A DNA stretch of 64,000 bases from Glaciecola sp028401415 (GCF_028401415.2 NZ_CP171821.2:1240001-1304000); one strand, 5' to 3'. Counted from the stretch's first letter, positions 25,521 through 35,311 are shown. Notes: a model not told the origin generated them from the letters alone. Numbers and translations are program-made.

Positions 25521-27770
25521 TTAAGCGTAACGTTTGAGCAAGCTTGGGATATCTAGAATAAGGGCAATGCCACCATCCGAAGTAATCGTCGCACCGGCCA
25601 TTCCGGCTGTCCCCTGAAGCAGGGCATCAAGCGGTTTGATAACAACCTCTTCTTGACCTATCAGAGAATCTACAACAAAGCCAATTTGCTTCGTACCGAT
25701 TTGAACTACGACCACATGCCCTTGTGAACGATCGTCGCTCGGGTTCATGGGGTTTAGCCAATCATTTAGATAGAACAACGGTATGGCTTTAGAGCGCACA
25801 ATCATGGTCAATTGTCCGTCAACAGTGTTCGTTTTGCTCAAGTCCATATTGATAATTTCGTTTACTGAACCAAGTGGTAAAGCAAACGTCTGTTTGCCAA
25901 CAACAATCATCAACGTCGGCAGGATTGCAAGGGTTAACGGCACTTTGATTTCGAGGGTAGTGCCCTTACCCATTTCTGAGTCAATGGTCACAGAGCCATT
26001 AAGCTGGTTGATTTTGGTTTTCACCACATCCATACCAACACCACGGCCACTAATATCACTGATCTCCGTCTTGGTAGAAAAGCCCGGGGCAAAAATCAAG
26101 TTAAATGCTTCAACATCTGACATACGGGCAGCCGAATCAGCGTCTAACACACCTCGACTAATCGCAATTTCTTTCAGCTTCTCAGCATCCATTCCTTTGC
26201 CGTCATCGGCAATGGTTAATAAAATATGATCGCCTTCTTGAGACGCAGCAAGTCTTACTGTACCCATTCTCGGTTTGCCGGCCGCCTCGCGATCATCTGG
26301 CATTTCGATGCCATGATCCACAGAGTTTCTGACCAAATGCACCAATGGGTCGGCTAAGGCCTCAACTAGGTTCTTATCTAAATCGGTTTCTTCGCCTTCT
26401 AATACAAGTGATATTTCTTTTTTCAGCGTACGAGCCAAATCTCGAACGACGCGAGGGAAGCGACCAAATACCTTTTTAATAGGCTGCATGCGCGTTTTCA
26501 TCACCGCACCTTGCAAGTCACCTGTGACCACATCCAAATTCGCTATGGCTTTGGACATGCTTTCGTCAGCTAGGTTGATTCCCAGGCTCAATAGGCGGTT
26601 TCGCACCAACACAAGCTCACCTACCATATTCATAATCTGGTCTAGGCGTTTGGTATCAACCCGCACAGTTGTTTCACCTTGAGGCGCTGCTGGTTTGTCC
26701 GACTTCTTGCCCGCTGCTTTTGCAGGCACTTTAGGCGCAGTGGCCTTGGCAGGTGCTTTTGTAGACTTATCAGAAACAGTTGTATCTGCCGCCGCCTTTG
26801 GTGTTTCTTTTTCTGTATCTGGCGAATTCGCTTTCGATGCTGCCGGCTTACTTGCAGATTCTGCCTTTGCTTCTGTGCTGCTTTTGCTATCGACGGGGGC
26901 TTTACCCTGACCGTGTAAATCGTCAAGTAAGGCTTCAAACTCTTCGTCGGTTATTTCATCGTCATCTGAGCCTGTAGTGGCATTGCTCGTATCTTTGCTA
27001 TCGTTTGAGATAGATTTATTAGCACCGGCGTCAGCTTTGAAACTACCTTTGCCGTGAAGGTCATCTAGCAAAGCCTCAAATTCATCATCGCTAATGTCTT
27101 CACTAGCGCTTGCGTCGTTATTTGAAGCTGATGACGCTTGAGAATCATTTTTGGCGCTGTCTTCGTTTTGCTTTGCGCTAGGACCTTTATCACCGTGAAG
27201 TTCATCAAGTAAGGCTTCAAATTCGTCTTCGGTTATTTCGTCAATACCTTCTTGATCAGCAGCAGAATCACTTAACTCAGGCGTGGGAGATTGATCGACG
27301 CCTTCGTCTGAGGTCTGAGCTACTTCGCTAACAATAGCTTCACCTGCGTCTTCGGCAACAAATATTTGTTCACCCTCTTGCTCTGGCGTGCTTAGCTTGT
27401 GCAGCAAATCAATTAAGTGAGGAGGCGCTGCCTGTAATGGCTCTCTGGCCTTCACATTTTCGAACATGTCTACCACAACGTCTGTGGCTTGGAGGATCAC
27501 ATCCATCAGTTCTGGCGTTAGCGTGCGCTGGCCATTACGCATAATATCGAATACGTTCTCAGCACCGTGACAAATATCCACTAGCTCGGTAAGCGACAAA
27601 AATCCTGCGCCACCTTTTACAGTATGATAGCCACGGAAAATAGCATTCAACAGATCGGAATCTTCCGGGTTGTTTTCTAAATCTACGAGCTGTTCTTGCA
27701 ATTGCTCTAATATTTCTCCGGCTTCCACCAGAAAGTCTTGCAAGATATCCTCGTCAACTTCAAACGACAT
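25521..27770 (-). CDS. cheA: Chemotaxis histidine kinase CheA
   Basis: This is a 749-residue kinase. The P1 phosphotransfer domain has FRGYHTVKGGAGF (phospho-accepting His49). The region 130-365 has no recognisable P2 CheY-binding fold. It carries three copies of an acidic motif of the form (D/E)(D/E)EFEALLD(D/E)LHG at about residues 181-193, 228-240 and 275-287, separated by Ser/Ala/Lys-rich linkers. P3 starts at VDTKRLDQIMNMVGELVLVR. P4 has the ATP sites NLVEALADPLVHLVRNSVDHG and DDGKGMD, plus GRGVGMDVV. P5 (CheW-like) completes it. The repeats probably form the LID-type docking region for ParP. Confidence 0.96.
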   Translation of the reverse strand: MSFEVDEDILQDFLVEAGEILEQLQEQLVDLENNPEDSDLLNAIFRGYHTVKGGAGFLSLTELVDICHGAENVFDIMRNGQRTLTPELMDVILQATDVVVDMFENVKAREPLQAAPPHLIDLLHKLSTPEQEGEQIFVAEDAGEAIVSEVAQTSDEGVDQSPTPELSDSAADQEGIDEITEDEFEALLDELHGDKGPSAKQNEDSAKNDSQASSASNNDASASEDISDDEFEALLDDLHGKGSFKADAGANKSISNDSKDTSNATTGSDDDEITDEEFEALLDDLHGQGKAPVDSKSSTEAKAESASKPAASKANSPDTEKETPKAAADTTVSDKSTKAPAKATAPKVPAKAAGKKSDKPAAPQGETTVRVDTKRLDQIMNMVGELVLVRNRLLSLGINLADESMSKAIANLDVVTGDLQGAVMKTRMQPIKKVFGRFPRVVRDLARTLKKEISLVLEGEETDLDKNLVEALADPLVHLVRNSVDHGIEMPDDREAAGKPRMGTVRLAASQEGDHILLTIADDGKGMDAEKLKEIAISRGVLDADSAARMSDVEAFNLIFAPGFSTKTEISDISGRGVGMDVVKTKINQLNGSVTIDSEMGKGTTLEIKVPLTLAILPTLMIVVGKQTFALPLGSVNEIINMDLSKTNTVDGQLTMIVRSKAIPLFYLNDWLNPMNPSDDRSQGHVVVVQIGTKQIGFVVDSLIGQEEVVIKPLDALLQGTAGMAGATITSDGGIALILDIPSLLKRYA

Positions 27771-27782
27771 TCGTTTGCTCCC

Positions 27783-28577
27783 CTAAAAACCTAAACTAGA
27801 CAGTAAATCGTCAACGTCGTCTTGTCCTTGTACGACGTCGTTACGCGTTGCTGCGTCAATAATTGGCCCTTCGGCTTTCTCTTTATCGTCAGATTCTGCA
27901 GAAGGTTGAGTATCGGGTTTGTCAACAGTGCTACTGTTCGTTTTTGTAGAAGAACAATGCTTGTCGCGTTTAGCTTCTTCATCACTAAAGGCAGAGAGCA
28001 TATCTACTAAGTTATCTTCCACTTCTTTGACAAGTTCGATAACGCGCTTAATGACCTGACCGGTAAGATCCTGATAACCTTGTGCCATCAACACTTCAGT
28101 GAGCATGGTATTGAGGTTTGCGGAGTCCTCTCTAGCATCGTTTAAAAGCGTGTCCAGCTCTAAGCACAGGCTCTTGAACTCACCGAGTTCAATCTGCCGA
28201 GACATCAACTTCTTCCACTCGGGCATCACGGTATTTAGACGGTCATTTAAGGCTTCAGCAATGGGCATGCTACGCTCAACTGCATCCATCGTAGAGTTGG
28301 CGGCTTGCTCTGTCTGTTCAATGACGTATTCAAGCCGCGATTGCGCGTCAGGAATTTGGGTATTCGTTATGTCTGCCAACCTATGGTCAAGCTGAAACGT
28401 CGATAAAGAGTCATGTAGTTGACGTGTGAGCTTGCCCACTTCAGAGAAAAGCTCTGTCGATTCACGCATCGTGATGTTATGCACAATGTTGTTGGCTGAT
28501 TCAATTTCACCCGCTTGGATGTGCTGGACCAAAGCCTGCGCCTCTTCAAGCGAAATCAAAGATGCTTCATTAGTCAT
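27783..28577 (-). CDS. cheZ: Protein phosphatase CheZ
   Basis: This is a 264-residue phosphatase that removes phosphate from CheY-P. The long four-helix-bundle region contains the catalytic block MAQGYQDLTGQVIKRVIELV, with the conserved Asp and Gln. An acidic variable linker of about 50 residues leads to the CheY-binding C-terminal peptide DVDDLLSSLGF. It lies between cheY and cheA, 13 bp from cheA. Confidence 0.94.
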   Translation of the reverse strand: MTNEASLISLEEAQALVQHIQAGEIESANNIVHNITMRESTELFSEVGKLTRQLHDSLSTFQLDHRLADITNTQIPDAQSRLEYVIEQTEQAANSTMDAVERSMPIAEALNDRLNTVMPEWKKLMSRQIELGEFKSLCLELDTLLNDAREDSANLNTMLTEVLMAQGYQDLTGQVIKRVIELVKEVEDNLVDMLSAFSDEEAKRDKHCSSTKTNSSTVDKPDTQPSAESDDKEKAEGPIIDAATRNDVVQGQDDVDDLLSSLGF

Positions 28578-28634
28578 TAGACCTTCCTTTTAATCGTAAG
28601 GATCTCGTTGAATGAGAATGTCTCAAAACAAGAA

Positions 28635-29018
28635 TTATCCTAAGCGTTCGAAGATTTTGTCTAACTTCTCTTTCAGCGTCGCGGCAGTAAATGGCTTAAC
28701 AACATAGCCGTTTACACCTGCTTGAGCTGCTGCAACAATCTGCTCTTTTTTAGCTTCAGCCGTTACCATTAACACGGGTAAATGCTTTAACTTGTCGTCA
28801 GCACGTATTGCTCGTAGCAAATCAATACCTTGCATACCTGGCATGTTCCAGTCAGTCACTACAAAGTCGAAATCACCTTGATTTAGCATAGGCAATGCCG
28901 TATTTCCGTCATCTGCCTCTTGCACGTTTGTGAAGCCTAAGTCTTTCAGCAAATTTTTGATGATTCTTCGCATCGTTGAAAAGTCATCAACAACGAGAAT
29001 TTTCATGTTCTTATCCAA
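28635..29018 (-). CDS. cheY: Chemotaxis response regulator CheY
   Basis: This is a 127-residue single receiver domain. The acidic pocket is DD at residues 11-12 with the phospho-acceptor Asp56 in VVTDWNMPG. Thr86 (MVTAEAKK) and Lys108 (YVVKPF) complete the switch. No output domain is present. It binds the flagellar motor switch when phosphorylated by CheA. It lies between fliA and cheZ as in related polar-flagellate gammaproteobacteria. Confidence 0.96.
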   Translation of the reverse strand: MDKNMKILVVDDFSTMRRIIKNLLKDLGFTNVQEADDGNTALPMLNQGDFDFVVTDWNMPGMQGIDLLRAIRADDKLKHLPVLMVTAEAKKEQIVAAAQAGVNGYVVKPFTAATLKEKLDKIFERLG

Positions 29019-29093
29019 AACTACCTCCGCAATGGAAAATGTGATTTATCTAATCTTTATTTATGTCGCGCTTACTTGATTTCACAGTAAGGG

Positions 29094-29822
29094 CTATTCA
29101 GCAGTGCGCCACGACTGCATCTTCGCTTTCAATTTCAGCATGGCCTGGCTGTGAATTTGACTGACGCGAGATTCACTTACTTCGAGCACTTCACCAATCT
29201 CTCGTAAATTTAACTCTTCGTCATAGTAAAGTGACAATACGATAGCTTCGCGCTCTGGTAATGTAGTTATCGCCCGCGCCAGCGCTTTCTGAAATGATCC
29301 TTGCATCATTTCTTCAAAAGGTTTGTCTGACCCCTTGTTTTCTTCGTTTGAAAGCACATCTTCACTCACGCCTAAGTCTTCAATGCCGACCAGTTTGCCT
29401 GCATTCACTTCGTTGAGCATTTGATGATATTCTTGTACAGATACGTTCATAACCTCGGCGACTTCTGTATCGCGAGCATCCCTTCCAGTTTCTTTTTCAA
29501 CCAGATTGATGGCCTCTGTAATTGCTCTAGAGTTCTTGTGCACGGAGCGCGGTGTCCAGTCACCTTTGCGAATTTCATCGAGCATTGCGCCTCTTATGCG
29601 AATACCGGCGAAGGTCTCAAAACTTGCGCCTTTCGTGCCGTCGAAATTTCGAGCAGCCTCTAGTAGGCCAATCATGCCTGATTGAATGAGATCATCGATT
29701 AACACACTTGCAGGTAATCTAGCCATTAAGTGGTGAGCGATGCGTTTCACGAGCGGAGCATGACGCTCAACCAATTGGTTTTTGTCTATTTGCTGTTGAT
29801 ATACGGTCACTTTATTACTCAC
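29094..29822 (-). CDS. fliA: Flagellar sigma factor FliA (sigma-28)
   Basis: This is a 242-residue sigma factor for late flagellar and chemotaxis promoters. Region 2 shows HAPLVKRIAHHLMARLPASV and DDLIQSGMIGLLEAARNFD. Region 3 shows EVMNVSVQEYHQMLNEV. Region 4 shows LPEREAIVLSLYYDEELNLR then EVLEVSESRVSQIHSQAM. It sits 10 bp downstream of fleN. FlgM, its anti-sigma factor, is not in the window. Confidence 0.95.
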   Translation of the reverse strand: MSNKVTVYQQQIDKNQLVERHAPLVKRIAHHLMARLPASVLIDDLIQSGMIGLLEAARNFDGTKGASFETFAGIRIRGAMLDEIRKGDWTPRSVHKNSRAITEAINLVEKETGRDARDTEVAEVMNVSVQEYHQMLNEVNAGKLVGIEDLGVSEDVLSNEENKGSDKPFEEMMQGSFQKALARAITTLPEREAIVLSLYYDEELNLREIGEVLEVSESRVSQIHSQAMLKLKAKMQSWRTAE

Positions 29823-29832
29823 TTTTATTTAC

Positions 29833-30684
29833 CTACTCATGCAAAGACACTAGGTTTTCAATAAAGAACTCCAAGTGTCCGCCTGCTTGTGTGGGAATCG
29901 GCCAGGTCACGGCTCTCTCTGCTAACTTTGCAATGGCTTTTGCAGCAGGTGAACCAGGGTAAGCATCTACAAGTGCAGTTTGCTTGCGAACGGCCTTTCT
30001 TACATTCTCGTCAAATGGCACGATACTGACTAATTCCAGCGCTACGTCTAAAAAGCGTCCAGTGACCTTTGACAACTTACTGAAGAGCTCACGACCCTCT
30101 CGTTCAGAGCGCACCATATTGGCTACCACTTTGAACTTAAACACGCCGTGTTCTCGATTTAAAATTTTAATTAATGCATAGGCATCGGTTAACGATGTTG
30201 GCTCGTCACAGACAACTATCATCACGTCTTGCGCCGCACGTGAGAAACTCACCACCATGTCAGATATACCGGCTGCGGTATCAACCAACATCATATCGAT
30301 GGGTGTTTTCAGCTCACTAAAAGCACGAATTAAACCCGCGTGCTCATGCTGCCCAAGCTCTGCCATTGATTGCGTACCCGACGTTGCAGGCGCAATTTTT
30401 ACGCCATGAGGACCGGTAACTAACACCTCATCTAGGGTGCAATCGCCTGACAAGACATGCGCTAAGTTTCTGTCGACTCTTAAGCCGAGCATTACGTCAA
30501 CATTGGCTAGGCCAAGGTCAGCGTCGAGCACCATTACGCGTTTTCCACGTTTAGCTGCCGATACTGCGAGGTTGAGTGTAATATTGGTCTTACCAACACC
30601 ACCTTTACCGCCGGTCACCGCAATGACTTTTATTTGTTTTGATTGATTCATAGTTCTTAAGCTACTTGCTTGATCGATTATCAT
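29833..30684 (-). CDS. fleN: MinD/ParA-like flagellar number regulator FleN (FlhG)
   Basis: This is a 283-residue ATPase with deviant Walker A GGKGGVGKTNITLNLA, switch DADLGLANVDVMLGL, and DTAAGISDMVVSFSRAA. It restrains FlhF and the master regulator to keep the polar flagellum number low. Its ATG overlaps the flhF stop by 4 bp (ATGA). The family commonly starts a few residues before the MNQ; the coupled ATG at 30684 is accepted here. Confidence 0.93.
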   Translation of the reverse strand: MIIDQASSLRTMNQSKQIKVIAVTGGKGGVGKTNITLNLAVSAAKRGKRVMVLDADLGLANVDVMLGLRVDRNLAHVLSGDCTLDEVLVTGPHGVKIAPATSGTQSMAELGQHEHAGLIRAFSELKTPIDMMLVDTAAGISDMVVSFSRAAQDVMIVVCDEPTSLTDAYALIKILNREHGVFKFKVVANMVRSEREGRELFSKLSKVTGRFLDVALELVSIVPFDENVRKAVRKQTALVDAYPGSPAAKAIAKLAERAVTWPIPTQAGGHLEFFIENLVSLHE

Positions 30685-32075
30685 AGACCACCGGCTAAGG
30701 CGAAAGCCGCCTCGTCGTCTGCATGCACACCATATTTTTTATGAAGCTTGGCAGCAACAAGGGTTAAATTAGCCGAGTCTGCGAGTTTGATATCCTCCGG
30801 AACACGCTGACCATCGGTCACATAATTTAGTGACAGATCGTTTTCTATTGCCACGCTCAGTGCTTCTCCCAGGCTGTAACATTCATCTAGCTTGGTGAAT
30901 ATGCAGCCTTGAATATCAGTGGAGTGATAAGCCTTGACGGTTTGCGTCAGCACTTGGTATTGCGCGCCTGCGGGAAGCACAAGGTACTTGCGGATATTGA
31001 CAGATAAGCCAGTTTCGTACTCATTGAGCTGCTCAATTAAGCGAGCATCTCGCTGACTGAAACCGGCAGTGTCTATTAACACTAATTTTTTGTTGCGCAT
31101 TTGGTAGAGCAATTGATTAAGCTCTTCTGCGTTTTGGGCTTTTTTCACACTGCAGCCAATAATGCGGCCATAGGTTGCCAGTTGCTCATATGCGGCAATG
31201 CGATAGGTATCAATGGTAATCATGGCAACCTGATCAGCGCCATATTTTTGCGCGTATTTCGCCGCCAGTTTCGCTAATGTCGTAGTTTTGCCTGTTCCAG
31301 TAGGACCAACCAGGGCAACCACCCCAGACTGTTCTAGAATATCGTTTCCACCCACGTGCAAGCGATTCGACAATAGGTTAAGCAGGTATTTCCAACCTTG
31401 CTTCTCATCCACGTTGTGGGGCAAAAAGTCGATAAACTGACGCGCAAGTTTTTGCCCTAAGCCCATGCTGATTAACTGTTCATGCAAATAATGATGAGTT
31501 GGGTTGTTGCGTTTCTTGCGCTCATCAGCCAGCTCTGAAACTTGAAACTTCAACACGTTTTTTATCGACTCAAGCTCTGCCTTTATGGTATCCATTTGGT
31601 CTTGCTCCAATACGCTCGGTGGTGGCGTAAGGCTGGCGGCTTGACTGTTACTCAGTTTTTCGTCTTCGTTGTCTTGTGCAAAGGCTGGCGAGCGAACAAT
31701 TTCATCATCAGCACGCATTTGCTCGCGCGCTTTCGCTTGTTGTATAGCAGCGTTTGATTGAGTATTCATTGAGTAAGGATTTGGCGCGGAGCTAAGCTGA
31801 GAACTTGCAGACTGCTTTTCAAGCAAGGCTTGTAAACTGTCGGGAATGTCATCACCAATCACTTCACTGAGCGTGGGTGTTGTCTTGCTAGGTTTGCTCG
31901 CCTTAGCCAGACTGACAGGAGGTTCAGGGTTAGCGCCTGGATCAACCGCTGCAACTAGCTCCACGCCTCCAGAAACTTTTTTATTAGACATAATAACAGC
32001 GTCACCACCTAGCTCGTCTTTCACTTGCTTGAGGGCTTCACGCATATCTTTGCCAAAAAAACGTCTAATTTTCAT
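30681..32075 (-). CDS. flhF: SRP-like GTPase FlhF
   Basis: This is a 464-residue GTPase that marks the flagellar pole. The N-terminal B domain starts MKIRRFFGKDMREALKQVKD. A Ser/Gln-rich linker occupies about residues 60-150. The NG GTPase domain has ALVGPTGTGKTTTLAKLAAK (G1), DTYRIAAYEQL, LIDTAGFSQRDARL and FTKLDECYSLG. It lies 35 bp after flhA and overlaps fleN. Confidence 0.96.
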   Translation of the reverse strand: MKIRRFFGKDMREALKQVKDELGGDAVIMSNKKVSGGVELVAAVDPGANPEPPVSLAKASKPSKTTPTLSEVIGDDIPDSLQALLEKQSASSQLSSAPNPYSMNTQSNAAIQQAKAREQMRADDEIVRSPAFAQDNEDEKLSNSQAASLTPPPSVLEQDQMDTIKAELESIKNVLKFQVSELADERKKRNNPTHHYLHEQLISMGLGQKLARQFIDFLPHNVDEKQGWKYLLNLLSNRLHVGGNDILEQSGVVALVGPTGTGKTTTLAKLAAKYAQKYGADQVAMITIDTYRIAAYEQLATYGRIIGCSVKKAQNAEELNQLLYQMRNKKLVLIDTAGFSQRDARLIEQLNEYETGLSVNIRKYLVLPAGAQYQVLTQTVKAYHSTDIQGCIFTKLDECYSLGEALSVAIENDLSLNYVTDGQRVPEDIKLADSANLTLVAAKLHKKYGVHADDEAAFALAGGL

Positions 32076-32110
32076 ATCTTCCTCGTTAACTGCTCAGCAT
32101 TTACGCCGAA

Positions 32111-34210
32111 TTATTGACCCACCGATGAGACAATCTTTATTTGTTTGTCGTCAGGTATTTCTTGGTATGACAACACGTGTAAACCACTCACAGACTGCTT
32201 TAAGAATCTTGATAACACGGGGCGTAACATACCCGATGTCAATAACACGGCGGGCTCGCCTGCTAATTCTTGCTGCTGATGTGCCTGAGATAGCGATTCA
32301 CTTAGCTTTTCAGCTAGGCCTGGCTCAATGCCAGCGCCATCTTCTCCACCTGCTTGAAGTGACTTATGCAACATCTGTTCCAAATCAGGGGCAAGCGTAA
32401 TCACTGGAATTTCTTGTGCGCCATTCGTAATTTCTTGCACAATTAATTTTTTAAGTGCGATACGAAGTGCCGATACCAGAACGTCTGGGTCTTGGCTCTT
32501 TGGGCCATACTCTGAAAGGGTTTGGACAATGGTACGCATGTCTCTAATAGGCACGCCTTCTGACAACAGCGTTTGTAATACTTTTACCACGGTACTAAGT
32601 GGGAGTATGTCAGGCACTAAGCCCTCAACAAGCTTAGGATGCGTTTTCTCAAGCATGTCGAGTAACTGCTGTACTTCTTCATGTCCGAGTAATTGATGCG
32701 CATGTGTACTCAGTAACTGACTCAAATGCGTTGCGATTACAGTTGCAGCGTCTACCACCGTATAACCAAGCGTTTGTGCATGGTCGCGCTGACTAGCTTT
32801 AATCCATACCGCTTCAAGGCCAAATGCAGGGTCTGTAGTAGGTGTGCCCTCAAGGGTGCCAAATACTTGACCAGGGTTAATCGCCAACTCGCTGTCGTGA
32901 CTAATTTCCGACTCACCTACTGTGACGCCAAGCATAGAGATATTGTAAGCGCTCGGAGAGAAGTCTAAATTGTCTCGAATGTGAACTGGCGGGACTAAGA
33001 AGCCAAGCTCTTGAGAGAGCTTTTTACGCACGCCTTTAATGCGATTGAGTAACTCACCACCTTGCGACTTGTCTACCAGCGGGATTAAGCGATAACCGAC
33101 TTCTAAGCCAATAATATCCACTGGCTGAACGTCATCCCACCCAAGCTCTTTGACCTCTTGATTAGCGACTTGTGGATCAGGAAGCGCTTCAACACGTGCT
33201 GCTTCTTCTAACATACGCTTGCGGTTGTACTCACGGTAGTAGGCGTAACCACCCACAAGTGCCGCAAAGCTTAAAAACGCAAAATGCGGCATGCCAGGCA
33301 CGATACCCATGATGAATAAGATGCCAGCGGTAATATACAAAGCTTGCTTGTTGGATAACTGCTCTCGAATTTCATCGCCCATTTCTTGGGTGTCATTCTC
33401 ACGAGTCACGATAATGGCAGTCGCCACCGACAGGAGCAAAGAAGGAATTTGAGCTACCAGGCCATCACCAATAGTTAGCATGGTGTAAACTTGCATGGCG
33501 TTGTTAAAGTCTAAGCTGTGCTGATACATGCCGATGAAAAGACCACCAACAATATTGATTAACATAATGAAAAGGCCTGCAACCGCGTCGCCTTTCACAA
33601 ATTTTGACGCACCGTCCATTGAGCCGTAAAAGTCTGCTTCTGCAGTGATTTCTTCGCGCCTTTTTCGAGCCTGATCCTGATCGATATAGCCGGCGTTTAA
33701 GTCAGCATCTATCGCCATTTGTTTTCCGGGCATCGCGTCTAAGGTAAAACGCGCATTCACCTCTGAGATTCGTCCGGCACCGGCAGTCACTACTTTAAAA
33801 TTGATAATCAACAAGATAGCGAATACAACCACACCCACTGCATAGTTGCCGCCAATAACCACTTCACCAAAGGCTTGAATCACTTTACCCGCGGCGTCTC
33901 CACCTTCGTGCCCCTCTAGCAGAACAACACGCGTAGAAGCGACGTTGAGTGCGAGTCGTAAAACCGTCGCGACTAATAGCACGAGCGGGAAAATGCCGAA
34001 ATCTATAGGGCGGGAAGTAAATACACAGACCAAAATAATGACGAGAGAAAGTGCAATGTTAAAACTAAATAGGACATCTAGCAGAACAGCAGGCATTGGT
34101 AATATCACCATACCCATAAGCGCTAGCACGATGATTGGCGCGCCTAAACCAGTGGTAAATTGCTTGAACTGGTTTTTATCAACATTTTGGAAAAAAGAAA
34201 CAAGTTGCAT
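32111..34210 (-). CDS. flhA: Flagellar type III export protein FlhA
   Basis: This is a 699-residue protein with about eight TM helices in the first 320 residues (for example GAPIIVLALMGMVILPMPAV) and the conserved FHIPEP-type block FTLDAMPGKQMAIDADLNAG. The cytoplasmic nonamer-ring domain follows. It forms the core of the flagellar export gate. It is the first gene of the operon here; flhB, often just upstream, is not in the window. A strong sigma-54 promoter lies 40-60 bp before the start. Confidence 0.97.
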   Translation of the reverse strand: MQLVSFFQNVDKNQFKQFTTGLGAPIIVLALMGMVILPMPAVLLDVLFSFNIALSLVIILVCVFTSRPIDFGIFPLVLLVATVLRLALNVASTRVVLLEGHEGGDAAGKVIQAFGEVVIGGNYAVGVVVFAILLIINFKVVTAGAGRISEVNARFTLDAMPGKQMAIDADLNAGYIDQDQARKRREEITAEADFYGSMDGASKFVKGDAVAGLFIMLINIVGGLFIGMYQHSLDFNNAMQVYTMLTIGDGLVAQIPSLLLSVATAIIVTRENDTQEMGDEIREQLSNKQALYITAGILFIMGIVPGMPHFAFLSFAALVGGYAYYREYNRKRMLEEAARVEALPDPQVANQEVKELGWDDVQPVDIIGLEVGYRLIPLVDKSQGGELLNRIKGVRKKLSQELGFLVPPVHIRDNLDFSPSAYNISMLGVTVGESEISHDSELAINPGQVFGTLEGTPTTDPAFGLEAVWIKASQRDHAQTLGYTVVDAATVIATHLSQLLSTHAHQLLGHEEVQQLLDMLEKTHPKLVEGLVPDILPLSTVVKVLQTLLSEGVPIRDMRTIVQTLSEYGPKSQDPDVLVSALRIALKKLIVQEITNGAQEIPVITLAPDLEQMLHKSLQAGGEDGAGIEPGLAEKLSESLSQAHQQQELAGEPAVLLTSGMLRPVLSRFLKQSVSGLHVLSYQEIPDDKQIKIVSSVGQ

Positions 34211-34252
34211 ATATCAATTTTTTGACAGCTAGGTGTAATTGAAGCTGGGTAT

Positions 34253-34269
34253 TACAACTTGCGTGCCAG
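34253..34269 (-). promoter_or_regulatory. Sigma-54 (RpoN) promoter of flhA operon
   Basis: Read on the minus strand: TGGCACG (-24), then 4 bases, then TTGTA (-12). The -24 element is a perfect consensus and the -12 differs by one base from TTGCA, with exact GG-N10-G spacing. It gives a leader of about 30 nt to the flhA ATG. RpoN control through a FleQ/FlrC-type activator is usual for this operon. Confidence 0.8.
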
Positions 34270-34682
34270 TATTGATAACTTGAAGATGCAGCGGGATATT
34301 CGGCGCCATTTTTATCCGCGTCGTCATAAAAACTCTGAGCTACTTGGTGCATGTTGGCGCACGGCTCAGACACAGGACCATTTTCTGGTGCACTTTCTAG
34401 TTTAAGGTTTTGTTCTCTTTATTGTTTACAATAAACGGCAATCGCAAACAAAAACATCGTAGCGAGCAAATATTCGCTTGTCGTTTGATATACCAATGAT
34501 CAAAGTTTAGCCAGCAGCGCTTCGTCCTCAAGCACAGCGAACATCGTTCAGCAGGTGGCACGCTCTCGCAAAAAGCGCTCTGCGTTGTTTAAGAAATGGG
34601 CGGGTGATATCCGTGCATGTTGCTCGTCGCTTATCATTAACATAAGCTTCTCCAAATAGGTACATTCGCATCCAACTTGAGC

Positions 34683-34709
34683 AAAATAAACGCCCGACCT
34701 ATTTGGCGT
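34683..34709 (-). terminator. Weak terminator after effector/immunity module
   Basis: On the minus strand ACGCC pairs with GGCGT over a 10-base loop and is followed by TTATTTTG. It lies 18 bp after the stop of the gene at 34727-35311. The stem is short. Confidence 0.4.
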
Positions 34710-34726
34710 CCCTACAAAACGTTGAC

Positions 34727-35311
34727 TTAGCTTAGCACTGCTACTGACGTTTCATAATCAATACCTATCGCTTCACAAAACTTGACAGATTTTGCTTCCA
34801 AGGCTTCGGGTGTAGCTGCGTTCAATAAAGAAATCATAATACGACCACTGATTTCAATGGTGTATGGAGGAAGGTGCTCACCAACTTCTAAAAACATAGA
34901 TAATGTTGGTGTGACAAGTTTGCCGACCTTGCCATGTTGCTTTAGCGGAGAGATTTTGAAGGTATCGGCTTCAACTAACCCCGTTTTTATTTTCTTTTTG
35001 TTTTGACTTATAAGCTCGAATTTCATTCCGGCATTTGAACTAAAAAACCTAATCCTCGCGCCATTCTTGCGAGACATAATGCGATCGCTTAAAACCACAC
35101 TAAACAATAATAAGCATATCAGCGCTGTAATTGCGAAATCATTCGGTGCGTTCTCTTGAGTAAAAAATGCAAACATACTTAAGGGTACAAATACCGCAGA
35201 GGCAGCACCAGAAATCACCATTAAAAGATATGATATAAGGCCACGGGGTGTTGATAAAAGATATTCAAACTCACCGTTTGATTTCTTGCACAGACCACTG
35301 ACCGTCATCAT
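34727..35311 (-). CDS. Membrane protein, likely immunity to the T6SS effector
   Basis: This is a 194-residue protein with two adjacent TM helices (about residues 29-50 and 58-74) and a soluble C-terminal half. It overlaps the 3' end of the large VasX-like effector gene by 4 bp (ATGA), the last position in the vgrG-chaperone-effector operon. Membrane-embedded immunity proteins are known for pore-forming T6SS effectors of the VasX kind, so the topology fits. The sequence itself matches no family I can name, and the role is inferred from position. Confidence 0.65.
   Translation of the reverse strand: MMTVSGLCKKSNGEFEYLLSTPRGLISYLLMVISGAASAVFVPLSMFAFFTQENAPNDFAITALICLLLFSVVLSDRIMSRKNGARIRFFSSNAGMKFELISQNKKKIKTGLVEADTFKISPLKQHGKVGKLVTPTLSMFLEVGEHLPPYTIEISGRIMISLLNAATPEALEAKSVKFCEAIGIDYETSVAVLS

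Larger units (their letters stand above)
34211..34726. other. Intergenic region before flhA
   Basis: These 516 bp separate the T6SS effector module and the flagellar operon. The flhA-proximal end holds a sigma-54 promoter (34253-34269). The far end holds a weak terminator for the T6SS module (34683-34709). Between them I see no gene; short frames lack binding sites. Confidence 0.5.

Noticed and set aside
26642..26977. Several overlapping frames inside cheA rich in Arg, Cys or Leu
   Set aside because: They are antisense or shifted readings of the repetitive Ala/Lys/Ser linker of CheA.
34551..34575. TGGCAC-N5-CGCAA resembling a sigma-54 promoter on the plus strand
   Set aside because: No plus-strand gene follows it; the next genes are on the minus strand, and the -12 part is a poor match.
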